Shown here: positions 1 through 8,369 of the stretch, one piece after another
How positions within the stretch are numbered: the first letter of the stretch is position 1
Layout: every line of letters starts with the position of its first letter
Origin: Puniceicoccaceae bacterium Marseille-Q1082
Lineage (GTDB): Bacteria > Verrucomicrobiota > Verrucomicrobiia > Opitutales > Intestinicryptomonadaceae
DNA length: 64,000 bases
Reading direction: 5' to 3'
Assembly: GCA_904424815.1 (NCBI GenBank)
Contig: CAJGBI010000002.1
Coordinates: 766,206-830,205 of the forward strand
Made by a program: the position numbers and the translations under genes
The notes under the pieces: model-generated
Told to the model about the DNA's origin: nothing
Databases searched by the model: none
Seen by the model: the letters and a program-made list of their open reading frames with translations, nothing else

Positions 1-66
1 ATATGAAAATTTCGCCCCTAAATTTAGGCGCAAAAAAAAATACTTCAACTTAATTCTGGAAAGCAA

Positions 67-915
67 TTGAACTCGATCGGCCGCTATGTCGTGGACTTCG
101 ACCCGTTTGCGGTGAGGTTTCCCGACTCTTTCTTTTTGTCCGGAATACGCTGGTACGGGCTGGCGTATCTGGCTGGGTTTTTTATTGCGTACATGCTGCT
201 CAACTTTTATTCGTCGCGCGGCAAAAGCCCCCTGTCGAAAGACGACAACTCCACATTCATAACCTATCTGCTCTTCGGCGTGATAATCGGCGGCAGGCTG
301 GGGTACATGCTCTTTTACGACTTCGGCAATTTCGCATCCAACCCCGTTTCCGCCCTCTACATCTGGAAGGGCGGCATGGCGAGCCACGGCGGGTTTCTCG
401 GGGTGGTGGCCGCCATGGTGTTGTTCGCGAGGTCGCGCGGGGAAAGTTTCTGGACGCTGTCCGACATCATAGTGACGGTCTGCACCCCGGGAATCTTCCT
501 CGGCAGAATCGCAAACTTTGTGAACGGCGAGCTATGGGGGAAAGTGTCCGACGCCGGATGGGCGATGATATTCCCGCACTCCGCGCCCGCGGGAACCCCG
601 CTCGAACAGATCGCCCCGCGCCATCCGTCGCAGCTCTACGAGGCGTTCGGGGAGGGGCTGTTTCTGTTTCTGTTTTTCCAATACAGATTCTGGAGGTGCA
701 ATCTCCCCCGCGGGCAGGTTTCGGGCGAATTTCTCGTCCTCTACGCCGCCGTCAGAATCGTCTGCGAGGTGTTCCGCGAACCCGACGCCGGCGTGGAGCC
801 GATAATGGGGCTCAGCCGCGGGACGTTTTACTCGTGCATATGCGCCGCCGCGGGAATCGCTATTATAATATGGGCGCGGGCTTCCGCGCGCCGCAGACAA
901 AACGGGCAAAAATGA
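67..915 (+). CDS. lgt: Prolipoprotein diacylglyceryl transferase
   Basis: Transfers a diacylglyceryl group from phosphatidylglycerol to the lipobox cysteine of prolipoproteins, the first step of lipoprotein maturation in the inner membrane. The 282-residue protein is normal length and rich in membrane segments. Lgt hallmarks are visible: GGMASHGGFLG with the conserved His, GRIANFVNGELWG with the conserved Arg, and HPSQLYEA. The start is TTG, preceded by a GGAAAG ribosome-binding sequence; no upstream ATG fits as well. It overlaps the following sufS gene by four bases (ATGA), so the two are probably co-transcribed. Confidence 0.95.
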   Translation: MNSIGRYVVDFDPFAVRFPDSFFLSGIRWYGLAYLAGFFIAYMLLNFYSSRGKSPLSKDDNSTFITYLLFGVIIGGRLGYMLFYDFGNFASNPVSALYIWKGGMASHGGFLGVVAAMVLFARSRGESFWTLSDIIVTVCTPGIFLGRIANFVNGELWGKVSDAGWAMIFPHSAPAGTPLEQIAPRHPSQLYEAFGEGLFLFLFFQYRFWRCNLPRGQVSGEFLVLYAAVRIVCEVFREPDAGVEPIMGLSRGTFYSCICAAAGIAIIIWARASARRRQNGQK

Positions 916-2135
916 GCTTTGACGTTGAAAAGATAAGGAAGGACTTCCCCGCGCTCTCGCAGACGCTCGAGTCGGGGCGCAAACTGGTGTATTTCGACAA
1001 CGCCGCCACCGCGCAGAAGCCGCGGAGCGTAATCGACGCCGTGTGCGCGTTCTATTCGCGCGACAACGCCAACATACACCGCTCCGCGCACGAGCTCGCC
1101 GGGCGCGCGACGCGCGGGTACGAGCTATCGCGCGCCAAAATCGAAAAATTCTTCGGCGCGGGCGGCGAATACTGCGCCGTATTCACGCGCGGGGCGACGG
1201 AATCCCTCAACCTTGCGGCGTGCTCGTGGGGGCTGCAAAACCTCAAAAGCGGCGACGAAATTCTCGTCACCGCCATGGAGCACCACGCCAACATCGTCCC
1301 GTGGCAGATGGCGGCGGAGCGGACCGGCGCGAAGCTCGTCGTCGCGGGAATGCTCGGGGACGGCTCGCTCGACATGGAGGACTTTAAAAACAAGCTCTCC
1401 CCGAAGACGAAAATCGTCTCGGTTGCGCACGCCTCAAACGTGCTCGGAACGGTAAACGACATCGCGGCGATAGGCGAAATGGCGCGGCAAAACGGCTCGG
1501 TTTTTTCGGTGGACGCCGCCCAGTCGGCCCCGCACATGCTCGACGACATTTCCTCCGCGCCCTGCGACTTCATTTCGCTTTCCGGCCACAAGTGTTTCGG
1601 GCCTACCGGAATCGGCGTGCTCATCGCCCGCCGCAGCCTGCTCGATTCCATGCCCCCGTACCAGGGCGGCGGAGACATGATAGAAAACGTGTCGTGGCGC
1701 CGCACCACCTTCCGCCCCGCGCCCGAGAGGTTCGAGGCGGGAACTCCGAACATCGCGGGCGCCATAGGCTTCGGCGCGGCGGTCGACTACATGTCGGGAA
1801 TCGACAAAACTGCCGCGCGCGCGCACGAGCGCGCCCTGCTCGAACGGCTGGTTGCGGGGCTTTCGGAAATTCGGGGGCTTAGAATATTCGGATCGGCAAA
1901 GGAGAAAGTCGCGGTGGCTTCGTTTGCGATAGACGGCGTCCACCCGAACGACATCGCCTCCCTGCTCGACGCCGACGGGATAGCGGTGCGCACGGGGCAC
2001 CACTGCGCCGAGCCGCTGCTGACGTCGCTCGACGAGTTTTCGCTGACCCGCGCGTCGCTGGCGTTCTACAATACGGAGGAGGAGGTCGACTTTTTCATAA
2101 AGAGCCTCGACCGCGCGGTGAAAATTTTGAAATAG
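912..2135 (+). CDS. sufS: Group II cysteine desulfurase, SufS type
   Basis: PLP enzyme that removes sulfur from cysteine as a persulfide for Fe-S cluster assembly. The 407-residue length is typical of SufS/CsdA. The PLP-binding lysine is in SLSGHKCFGPTGIG and the persulfide cysteine is in RTGHHCAEPL, the short catalytic loop of group II enzymes. The ATG overlaps the lgt stop. A longer frame runs upstream through lgt in another phase but matches nothing. No other suf genes are adjacent, so the partner scaffold must be elsewhere. Confidence 0.93.
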   Translation: MSFDVEKIRKDFPALSQTLESGRKLVYFDNAATAQKPRSVIDAVCAFYSRDNANIHRSAHELAGRATRGYELSRAKIEKFFGAGGEYCAVFTRGATESLNLAACSWGLQNLKSGDEILVTAMEHHANIVPWQMAAERTGAKLVVAGMLGDGSLDMEDFKNKLSPKTKIVSVAHASNVLGTVNDIAAIGEMARQNGSVFSVDAAQSAPHMLDDISSAPCDFISLSGHKCFGPTGIGVLIARRSLLDSMPPYQGGGDMIENVSWRRTTFRPAPERFEAGTPNIAGAIGFGAAVDYMSGIDKTAARAHERALLERLVAGLSEIRGLRIFGSAKEKVAVASFAIDGVHPNDIASLLDADGIAVRTGHHCAEPLLTSLDEFSLTRASLAFYNTEEEVDFFIKSLDRAVKILK

Positions 2136-2370
2136 CCGCGCCGGTTTTAATCTCGAAATATCCGCGCATTGCCAGCGGGTTGGCGCATGCGGCGCGCCGG
2201 ATTTTTGCGGGCGGGCGCGGAACGTAGGGCGCGGTTTTTGCGCGCGGTGCGCGGTCGGGTCTTCGAACCAACACACTGCGGTTGATTGACATATCGTTTT
2301 TTTTTGCGCGCGGCGCGCAGCCGGTTTTTTTTGAACCGTTCGGAAGGATTGCGGCGTGACGGCAAATTAA

Positions 2371-2404
2371 AGCGCGCGGAGCCGAAACCCCGCGCGTTTT
2401 TTTT
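2371..2404 (+). terminator. Rho-independent terminator
   Basis: A 7-bp GC stem (CGCGCGG at 2373-2379 pairing with CCGCGCG at 2390-2396) is followed by eight T. It lies between the convergent sufS and PEP-CTERM genes. An A-rich left flank means it may work weakly in both directions. The 289 bases between the two genes hold nothing else I can support. Confidence 0.75.
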
Positions 2405-2424
2405 GCGGATAGAAAATCGCCTGC

Positions 2425-4017
2425 CTATTTTCTCCTGCGGAATGCGGCGAGCGAAAGCGCGAGCGCGCCGAGGATTGCCGCCGCCAACGCGGGTTCGGGA
2501 ACCACGCCGAGCGACAGCTGCACCGTCGTGAGCCCCGAAGAATCGTCGGCGAGGAAGCTCAATTCGCCGTCTATTCCCGCCTGCGTTTTGAGGATTATGT
2601 CAGCGAGGTCGAAATCGGAGTCGTCGGTTTTGAAGCTCATCAAATTCCACTCCATAGTCTCCGCGCCGAGGGTTTCGAGATAAATTTGAAGGTCGTCCTT
2701 TGATATGTTTATGTCGAACACTATTTGCGAATCGGGGGCGTCTTTTGTCACTCCGCCGTTAATTTGAATGAAGTCGCAGTCGACTTCGCCGATGTCGAAA
2801 ACTATCGTGCCTTCGTAGAAGCTCATGGAGTCGAACTGAACTCTGCCGATATCCATTCCGGAAAGGCTTCCCGCCGCGCTGAACACGGCGTCGGCGGCGT
2901 TGCCGCTGTACCCGTTAATGCCGAGGTTGGCGCCCTTCATCCCGTCGTACATTCCGATGTCGAGCCTGCCGCTGTTTACTTCCACATTGTTTATGTCCGC
3001 GTCGGTGACGGTGATTCCGCTCGGCCATGAGGTCCCCATTTTGGAAAACCGCAAAATCTGTCTGCCGTTTCGGGCGTCGGAGGCCATCATGGCCAAATTG
3101 AGAAGGGTTTTGTACTCGTTGTCCGCCTTCGCTTGGAATGCGCCTGAAAAATCGCAGGCTTTGGAATTTGTGAAATTTATCGTAGCTTCGCTGTCTGCGC
3201 TGGTGTTTAGCATGTACAGCTTGCCGTGGCCTTTCCCGTTCCCGTCGGCGTCGCCGAGGCCTCCGATACTGCGGGACAGACCGGTATTGTTTGCGGCAAT
3301 TCCCCAACAATTTCCGTTGAGATCCACCGCCCCTTCGACGGTAAAAGAATTGTTTTCCGTATATAAAATCAACTCTCTGTCGTTTCCGGACGATACGACG
3401 ACATTTCCGTGCACGAGAAAGCTTGCGGGCCTATTGGAATCTCTGTCGTAAATCCGCAATCCGAACCAGCCCGATGCGCCGTTTTTATCGACATTTATAT
3501 TCCAGTCCCCCCTTATGTCGGCTTTTGCATACTCCCACATGCCGACGCTGACGATACTTTCATTGGCGGCGGCCGGGTCGAGTTTCAGGCTTAAATTCCA
3601 GTCTCCGTAAGTTCTCAAAATCTTGGAACCCCCAAAGGTCAAAATATCGTTCCACCCATTTATGCCGGATACCGAGTAATTCAAGTTGCGCAAGTCTGTG
3701 ACGCTGCCGTCGCGCAGGGAAGTCAATATGGGAAGTTGCCCTTTCGAGAACGACACGTATGCGTCGTACTTGCCGTAATTGGCGCCGTCGAGGGAACCTT
3801 CAAAAGGTTTTGTCCTATCGGGGTCCGCATACCAGTTTGACGGTTCGTTTAGGTAGGTCGATTCCGCGGACGAAGAAATGCCGTTAAAGTAAATGTTTTC
3901 GATGTCCTGGGCGAAAGTCGGCGCGAAAAATAAAAAAGCGGCGGCAAACGCCGCGGCCGAAAGGATACGCGGAATCTTGAAAAAGGATTCCGGAGGCGGA
4001 GTTTTTGATGTTTTCAT
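2425..4017 (-). CDS. PEP-CTERM-anchored secreted beta-rich protein
   Basis: A 530-residue exported protein. It has an N-terminal signal segment (about residues 14-36, cleavage after TFA) and a C-terminal sorting signal: VVPEP, a hydrophobic helix, then FRRRK at the very end. That tripartite tail is the PEP-CTERM signal processed by exosortase. The body is rich in Gly, Asn, Asp and Ser, like autotransporter-type or beta-helical surface proteins; I see no catalytic motif. It has its own transcription unit, convergent with sufS. Exosortase is not in this window. Role unknown, probably surface- or polysaccharide-associated. Confidence 0.82.
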   Translation of the reverse strand: MKTSKTPPPESFFKIPRILSAAAFAAAFLFFAPTFAQDIENIYFNGISSSAESTYLNEPSNWYADPDRTKPFEGSLDGANYGKYDAYVSFSKGQLPILTSLRDGSVTDLRNLNYSVSGINGWNDILTFGGSKILRTYGDWNLSLKLDPAAANESIVSVGMWEYAKADIRGDWNINVDKNGASGWFGLRIYDRDSNRPASFLVHGNVVVSSGNDRELILYTENNSFTVEGAVDLNGNCWGIAANNTGLSRSIGGLGDADGNGKGHGKLYMLNTSADSEATINFTNSKACDFSGAFQAKADNEYKTLLNLAMMASDARNGRQILRFSKMGTSWPSGITVTDADINNVEVNSGRLDIGMYDGMKGANLGINGYSGNAADAVFSAAGSLSGMDIGRVQFDSMSFYEGTIVFDIGEVDCDFIQINGGVTKDAPDSQIVFDINISKDDLQIYLETLGAETMEWNLMSFKTDDSDFDLADIILKTQAGIDGELSFLADDSSGLTTVQLSLGVVPEPALAAAILGALALSLAAFRRRK

Positions 4018-4563
4018 ATATTTCTATCCCGATTGGTATTCCTGAATAACTTTTAGTATTTATGGAACCTATTTTTAAAAATGTCAAGCTTACGGATGGA
4101 AAATTTTGTTAGACAGTTAAAAAGTGCAATAGCCCTCTCCCGTCCGTTTTTCGCGGCTGTCGCGGCTGTCGCGGCTGTTATAAAACGGATTTTCGAATGG
4201 TTCGGCCGCCGCCGCAGTCTCGCAAAATTCCGATATGGCGGCGCATTTCCCTCCGCTTCGAACCGCGCGCTTTCTTCCGCGCCTCCGACTTTTCTTGCCC
4301 CGAAAATATGGGAAGATATGCCGCCCCAACCGATTATCTCCACCGGCCTGAAATTCTCCTCCGCTCGCATATCGGCAAAAGCGCGGATTCCGGCAGCGCG
4401 CAAAAACAGCCTGTCGAAGGCGCGGCGGGAAGTCGGGATTGCGGGCTAAGTTTAAATTTTTGCGCCGAAAGCGCCCTTTTTATTTTTACCTCCGCAGAGG
4501 GGCCACGCATCTCGGCGCGGCAAATGAAAAGCGCGCGCGTAAAATTGCGAAAAAAATTTTTGC
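4018..4563. other. Intergenic region with a 9-bp triplicate
   Basis: No convincing gene. The only ordered structure is three exact copies of CGCGGCTGT at 4152-4178. Open frames on the plus strand (for example 4081-4449) have no recognisable domain and a composition like random GC-rich DNA. The left edge must contain the promoter of the PEP-CTERM gene, but I could not fix a clear -35/-10 pair. Confidence 0.5.
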
Positions 4564-4594
4564 AAAAAAAATCGCCCGCCGAAAGTGGCGGGCG
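4564..4594 (-). terminator. Terminator of the dapA-dapB unit
   Basis: Perfect 8-bp stem (CGCCCGCC 4573-4580 with GGCGGGCG 4587-4594) and a GAAAGT loop. Read on the minus strand it is followed by eight T. It lies about 55 bases past the dapB stop. Confidence 0.88.
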
Positions 4595-4648
4595 GCTATG
4601 CAAAAACTAAATTGTCGCGCGCAAAATCGGATTGCAACCTTCCGCGCG

Positions 4649-5383
4649 TCAGCCGAAGAGGACTTCCTCCATGCCGTACACGCCCGGTTTGCGGTCCGAC
4701 GCCGCAAGCCACTTGGCGGCCCTCAGCGCGCCCTGCGCGAAAACTTTTCTGTCCGCCGCCTTGTGCGAGAGCTCGAGCCTTTCGCCGTCCGCCGCAAAAA
4801 CCACGGTGTGGTCGCCCACGACGCTGCCGCCGCGCAGCGCGTGCACGCCTATCTCGCCCGCGGGGCGTTCTCCCGCCTGCCCGTGCCTGCCGTATACGAC
4901 GGATTCCTCGCCGGCGCCGCGTTCGGCGCAGACGATTTCCTTCAATTTCTGCGCGGTTCCGCTCGGCGCGTCCTTTTTGTGGCGGTGGTGCATTTCCACG
5001 ATTTCCACATCGTATGAATTGTCGAGGATCGAGGCCGCGATTTTCGTCAGGCGGTTGAGCAGGTTGACGCCGAGCGAATAGTTGCCCGCCCAGACTATCG
5101 GGACGGACTTCGCGCATTCGAGGATTTGAGCGCGCTGCTCGGGCGTGTGGCCCGTCGTGCCTATTACGAGCGGCTTGCCGTTTTTCGCGCAGAGTTCGGC
5201 GAGCGCGGGGGTTGCCTCGCGGAAGGAGAAGTCGACCGCGACGTCGCAGTCCGAAATGCAGTCGGCGGGGTTCGAGCCTACGTCGCAGGCGGCGGATATT
5301 TCGCACCCGCACGCGGGGGCGGCCTCGGCTATGGCGCGCCCCATTCTCCCGTTGGAGCCGTTCAGCAGAATTTTTACGTGCAT
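4649..5383 (-). CDS. dapB: 4-hydroxy-tetrahydrodipicolinate reductase
   Basis: Second dedicated step of lysine and diaminopimelate synthesis, reducing the DapA product with NAD(P)H. The 244-residue protein starts with the nucleotide-binding segment NGSNGRMGRAI and has the catalytic and substrate signature HHRHKKDAPSGTA. It follows dapA with a two-base gap, so the two enzymes of the branch are made together. A clean terminator follows. Confidence 0.96.
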   Translation of the reverse strand: MHVKILLNGSNGRMGRAIAEAAPACGCEISAACDVGSNPADCISDCDVAVDFSFREATPALAELCAKNGKPLVIGTTGHTPEQRAQILECAKSVPIVWAGNYSLGVNLLNRLTKIAASILDNSYDVEIVEMHHRHKKDAPSGTAQKLKEIVCAERGAGEESVVYGRHGQAGERPAGEIGVHALRGGSVVGDHTVVFAADGERLELSHKAADRKVFAQGALRAAKWLAASDRKPGVYGMEEVLFG

Positions 5384-5385
5384 GG

Positions 5386-6270
5386 CTATAAAATCCCCGC
5401 GGCGAGCATTTCGCGCTTTAAAATTTCGGCGTTTTCGGGGCGCATTGCGCAGAGCGGCAGGCGCACGAAATCGTCTTTTATCAGCCCCGCCATCTTCATC
5501 GCCGCCTTTGCCGGCACCGGATTGGGCTCTATGAATAGGGCTTTGAAGAAGCCGCGCATCTTTTCGTCCGCGGCCTCCGCCTTTTGCCAGTCTCCCGCAA
5601 GGGCGGCTGCGGCGAGATCCGCCATCGCCCGCGGGGCGAGGTTTGAGGCGACGCTCACGACGCCCTTTGCGCCCGCGCGCATGAAGTCCACCGTTAACCC
5701 GTCGTCGCCGCTCAATATGTCGATGGCGTCCCCCGCGCGCGCGTGGAGGTCCGCGACCTTCTCAACCTTTCCGCCCGCCTCTTTGAGCACGCAGAAGTTT
5801 TCATGCCTATCCCTCAGGCGCAAAACGGTATCGTTTGAAATTTCTATGCCGCATCTGCCGGGAATCGAATAGAGCATTATCGGCTTTTCGGTGCGCTTGG
5901 CGAGCTCCGACATGTGGAGAAAAACCCCCTCCTGCGAGGGCTTGTTATAGTAGGGGGCGACGACCAGAAAGCCGTCGGCGCCCGCGGCGTCGGCCTCTTC
6001 GGTGAGGGCTACGGCCTCGCGCGTGCAGTTTGAGCCCGTCCCCGCGAACACGGGCGCGCGCCCGTTCGCCGTTTTTATGACGAACTTTATGACGTCGATG
6101 TGCTCGGCGGCGTCGAGGGTAGGGCTTTCGCCGGTGGTTCCCACGGCGACGAGGCCGCGGACTCCCCCCTCTATCTGCGATTCAACAAGCCTCCCGAGCC
6201 CGTCGTAATCCACGCCATCGGGGGTCATCGGCGTGACGAGCGCCGTCCAAACTCCTGAAAAATTTTGCAT
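5386..6270 (-). CDS. dapA: 4-hydroxy-tetrahydrodipicolinate synthase
   Basis: Condenses pyruvate with aspartate semialdehyde. The start at 6270 gives 294 residues beginning MQNFSGVWTALVTPM, which matches the family; an in-frame ATG 36 bases upstream would add an atypical leader. Visible motifs are GTTGESPTLD, YYNKPSQEG, YSIPGRCGIEI with the catalytic Tyr, and the Schiff-base lysine in VLKEAGGKVEKV. It lies between an acetyltransferase and dapB in one minus-strand unit. Confidence 0.96.
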   Translation of the reverse strand: MQNFSGVWTALVTPMTPDGVDYDGLGRLVESQIEGGVRGLVAVGTTGESPTLDAAEHIDVIKFVIKTANGRAPVFAGTGSNCTREAVALTEEADAAGADGFLVVAPYYNKPSQEGVFLHMSELAKRTEKPIMLYSIPGRCGIEISNDTVLRLRDRHENFCVLKEAGGKVEKVADLHARAGDAIDILSGDDGLTVDFMRAGAKGVVSVASNLAPRAMADLAAAALAGDWQKAEAADEKMRGFFKALFIEPNPVPAKAAMKMAGLIKDDFVRLPLCAMRPENAEILKREMLAAGIL

Positions 6271-6311
6271 GGGGCGATATTTTTGCAATCGCGCGCCTTC
6301 TTGCAAGAATT

Positions 6312-6929
6312 TTATGCGCCGGCCGCCGCCGCTTGCGCGGGTTCGTCGTCGAGCCGCGCGAGCGACTCTCCCATGCTCTCAAATACTCCGTAGACATGGG
6401 GGAAAACGCGCCTTATAGCGCACTTTACCTCTTCCGACGAAATTTTGCCGTCAAAGGAGCGGCTGTTCAGAAACCACACGTCCATTCGCAAGGTTTTGCC
6501 GTCTGGCGCGGGCATCAGATAGTTTACGGGCACGCGGTAGAGTCCGCACTTTTCATAAAAGCGCACGCGCCTTATCGTGTCCGGTTTGAGCGGGTCGGCG
6601 GGTTCCACTTCGAGGAACATTCCTTTCAAGTCGGAATAGTGGTCGCTTATGGCGCCAACCATAAACGAGCCTATGCCCTTGGACTGCATCGGCTTCAAGA
6701 CGGCGATGTGGTCGAGCATGGCGATTTCGCCCGCCTTGTGGAATATGAAATATCCGGCGATTTCCCCTTCGATAACGGCTACCATCAGCTTGGTCAGCCG
6801 AGTGCGGAACATTTTTTTGAAAACCGATTTGGGTTTTAGTTCCTCCGGCGGAAATTGGAGTTTCATGTCCTCGTAAATAGCATCGAATTCTAAATCGGTG
6901 CCGATTCTTATCAAAATGTTTTCGCGCAT
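6312..6929 (-). CDS. GNAT-family N-acetyltransferase
   Basis: 205-residue protein with a GNAT acetyl-CoA-binding signature, QSKGIG, in the segment around residues 82-90. It is preceded by the usual beta strands (MVAVIEGEIAGYFIFH, MLDHIAVL). The C-terminal 60 residues are outside the core fold and end in an Ala-rich tail. It is the first gene of the dapA-dapB unit, 41 bases upstream of dapA. The substrate cannot be read from the sequence; an N-acylated amino acid would fit the context but is a guess. Confidence 0.8.
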   Translation of the reverse strand: MRENILIRIGTDLEFDAIYEDMKLQFPPEELKPKSVFKKMFRTRLTKLMVAVIEGEIAGYFIFHKAGEIAMLDHIAVLKPMQSKGIGSFMVGAISDHYSDLKGMFLEVEPADPLKPDTIRRVRFYEKCGLYRVPVNYLMPAPDGKTLRMDVWFLNSRSFDGKISSEEVKCAIRRVFPHVYGVFESMGESLARLDDEPAQAAAAGA

Positions 6930-7243
6930 GGGAATTTTCGGCGCGCAAAGTTCCGTATTAAAGCGGGGCGCGCCGCATGTGGCGCAGGGGCCGGCGCGCG
7001 GCCAAAAAAAAATTGCGCAAAAACCAGTCGGGAAGCCCGCGTGGAACTTTTCGACGCCGCCTTTCAGGTTAACGTTTCGAATGTTTCCGCGACCGAGTAT
7101 AATGCAAAAAAAACGAATTTTTTACTTTTAATCGGCCGCCGGCTGCGGGAATTTAGCTGAATTTTGCAATGCTGTCCGCAACCCTATGGAGTCCAGAGAA
7201 ATATTTTTTATTTTTTTATGGGAAATTTTTTCTTCATGAAAAA
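6930..7243. other. Divergent intergenic region, GNAT/cysK
   Basis: No gene seen. It is AT-rich next to cysK and includes the poly-T stretch at 7203-7217. The promoter of the GNAT-dapA-dapB unit should lie in the left part; a TAATAC-like -10 can be read on the minus strand about 30 bases upstream of the GNAT start, at low confidence. Confidence 0.4.
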
Positions 7244-7258
7244 CTACTATTTTAGTAG
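7244..7258. promoter_or_regulatory. Perfect palindrome at the cysK promoter
   Basis: CTACTATTTTAGTAG is a 6-3-6 inverted repeat ending nine bases before the -35 box of cysK, in the position of an operator. The bound protein is unknown; a cysteine or sulfur-responsive regulator is inference from position only. Confidence 0.5.
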
Positions 7259-7266
7259 ATTTTTAC

Positions 7267-7295
7267 TTGACAACCTCCTTGGCGTTCCGGAAAAT
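7267..7295 (+). promoter_or_regulatory. cysK promoter
   Basis: A perfect TTGACA -35 (7267-7272) is separated by 17 bases from GAAAAT (7290-7295, four of six matches to the -10 consensus). Transcription would start near 7302, followed by AGAGGG as the ribosome-binding site. Confidence 0.65.
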
Positions 7296-7328
7296 GCGCG
7301 CGATAAAATTTAGAAAGAGGGAAAATCA

Positions 7329-8246
7329 ATGGATATAAAATCTTCCGTAAAGGAGCTTATAGGCGGCACGCCGCTCGTGCGCCTATCGAAGATAAACGAC
7401 ACCCGCGCCGACATAATTTTGAAGCTCGAAGAGTTCAACCCTTCGGGTTCAGTAAAAGACCGCGCCGCCCTGTCCATGGTGGAGGCCGCCAAAAAGCGCG
7501 GCGCCTTAAAGCCGGGGTCCACCATAATAGAGCCCACGAGCGGCAACACGGGCATAGGGCTCGCGATGGTCGGGGCTGTGGAGGGCTACAAGGTAATCCT
7601 CGTAATGCCCGACACCATGAGCGTAGAGCGACGCAAGTTTTTCAAGGCTTATGGCGCGCAGGTGGAACTCACCGACGGGGCGAAGGGAATGAAGGGCGCG
7701 ATAGAGCGCGCGGAGGAGCTTTGCAGGCAGATCCCGGGCTCGTTCATTCCGCAGCAGTTTGAAAACCCCTCAAACCGCGACATCCACGAGAGGACGACCG
7801 GCCCGGAAATCTGGAGGGACACCGGCGGGCAGGTCGACATATTCGTTGCGGGCGTGGGAACCGGCGGCACTATAAGCGGCGTAGGCAGGGCTCTAAAACG
7901 GTTCAATCCGGAGGTGAAAATAGTCGCGGTGGAGCCGGCGGACTCGCCGGTGCTCTCGGGGGGCAAGCCCGGGCCGCACAAACTCCAGGGCATAGGGGCG
8001 GGATTCGTTCCGGGAATCTACCTGCCGGAAGTCGTCGACGAAGTTTTCAAAGTGACTGCGGAAGAGGCGGGGGCCGCCGCGCGGAACCTCGCAAAAAGCG
8101 AGGGGATATTCGCGGGGATATCGTCGGGCGCCGCCCTCTACGCCGCCCTTCAAATAGGCAAACGCCCCGAGAACGCCGGCAGGAAAATAGTGGTCCTCAT
8201 ACCCGATTCGGGGTCGAGATACCTCTCGACTTGGCTCTACGAATAG
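7329..8246 (+). CDS. cysK: Cysteine synthase A (O-acetylserine sulfhydrylase)
   Basis: PLP enzyme making cysteine from O-acetylserine and sulfide. At 305 residues it is of usual length. The PLP lysine is in SGSVKDRAA, the substrate loop is TSGNTGIG, the phosphate-binding loop is GTGGTISGVG, and PDSGSRYLST is at the C-terminus. A ribosome-binding site AGAGGG precedes the ATG. metY follows 123 bases downstream on the same strand, giving a cysteine and homocysteine sulfhydrylation pair. Confidence 0.96.
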   Translation: MDIKSSVKELIGGTPLVRLSKINDTRADIILKLEEFNPSGSVKDRAALSMVEAAKKRGALKPGSTIIEPTSGNTGIGLAMVGAVEGYKVILVMPDTMSVERRKFFKAYGAQVELTDGAKGMKGAIERAEELCRQIPGSFIPQQFENPSNRDIHERTTGPEIWRDTGGQVDIFVAGVGTGGTISGVGRALKRFNPEVKIVAVEPADSPVLSGGKPGPHKLQGIGAGFVPGIYLPEVVDEVFKVTAEEAGAAARNLAKSEGIFAGISSGAALYAALQIGKRPENAGRKIVVLIPDSGSRYLSTWLYE

Positions 8247-8369
8247 CTGCGATTCAGCGCCGCATTGCCGCTCCGCCGCAGGACGGCGAAATTCCAGTCC
8301 GAATGCGCCTTTCCGCCGCGCGCAAAAAGTCCCGCGCAACAGACCAAAGCGAAATTTAAGGGAATAAAA

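Noticed and set aside
534-911. Long frame running into sufS from within lgt
   Set aside because: It is the sufS frame extended upstream inside lgt in a different phase; the SufS family start is at 912, in an ATGA overlap with the lgt stop.
4081-4449. 122-codon plus-strand open frame in the gap before dapB
   Set aside because: Low-complexity Ala/Arg/Ser composition with no domain; typical of spurious frames in GC-rich DNA, and in a region with its own tandem 9-mers.
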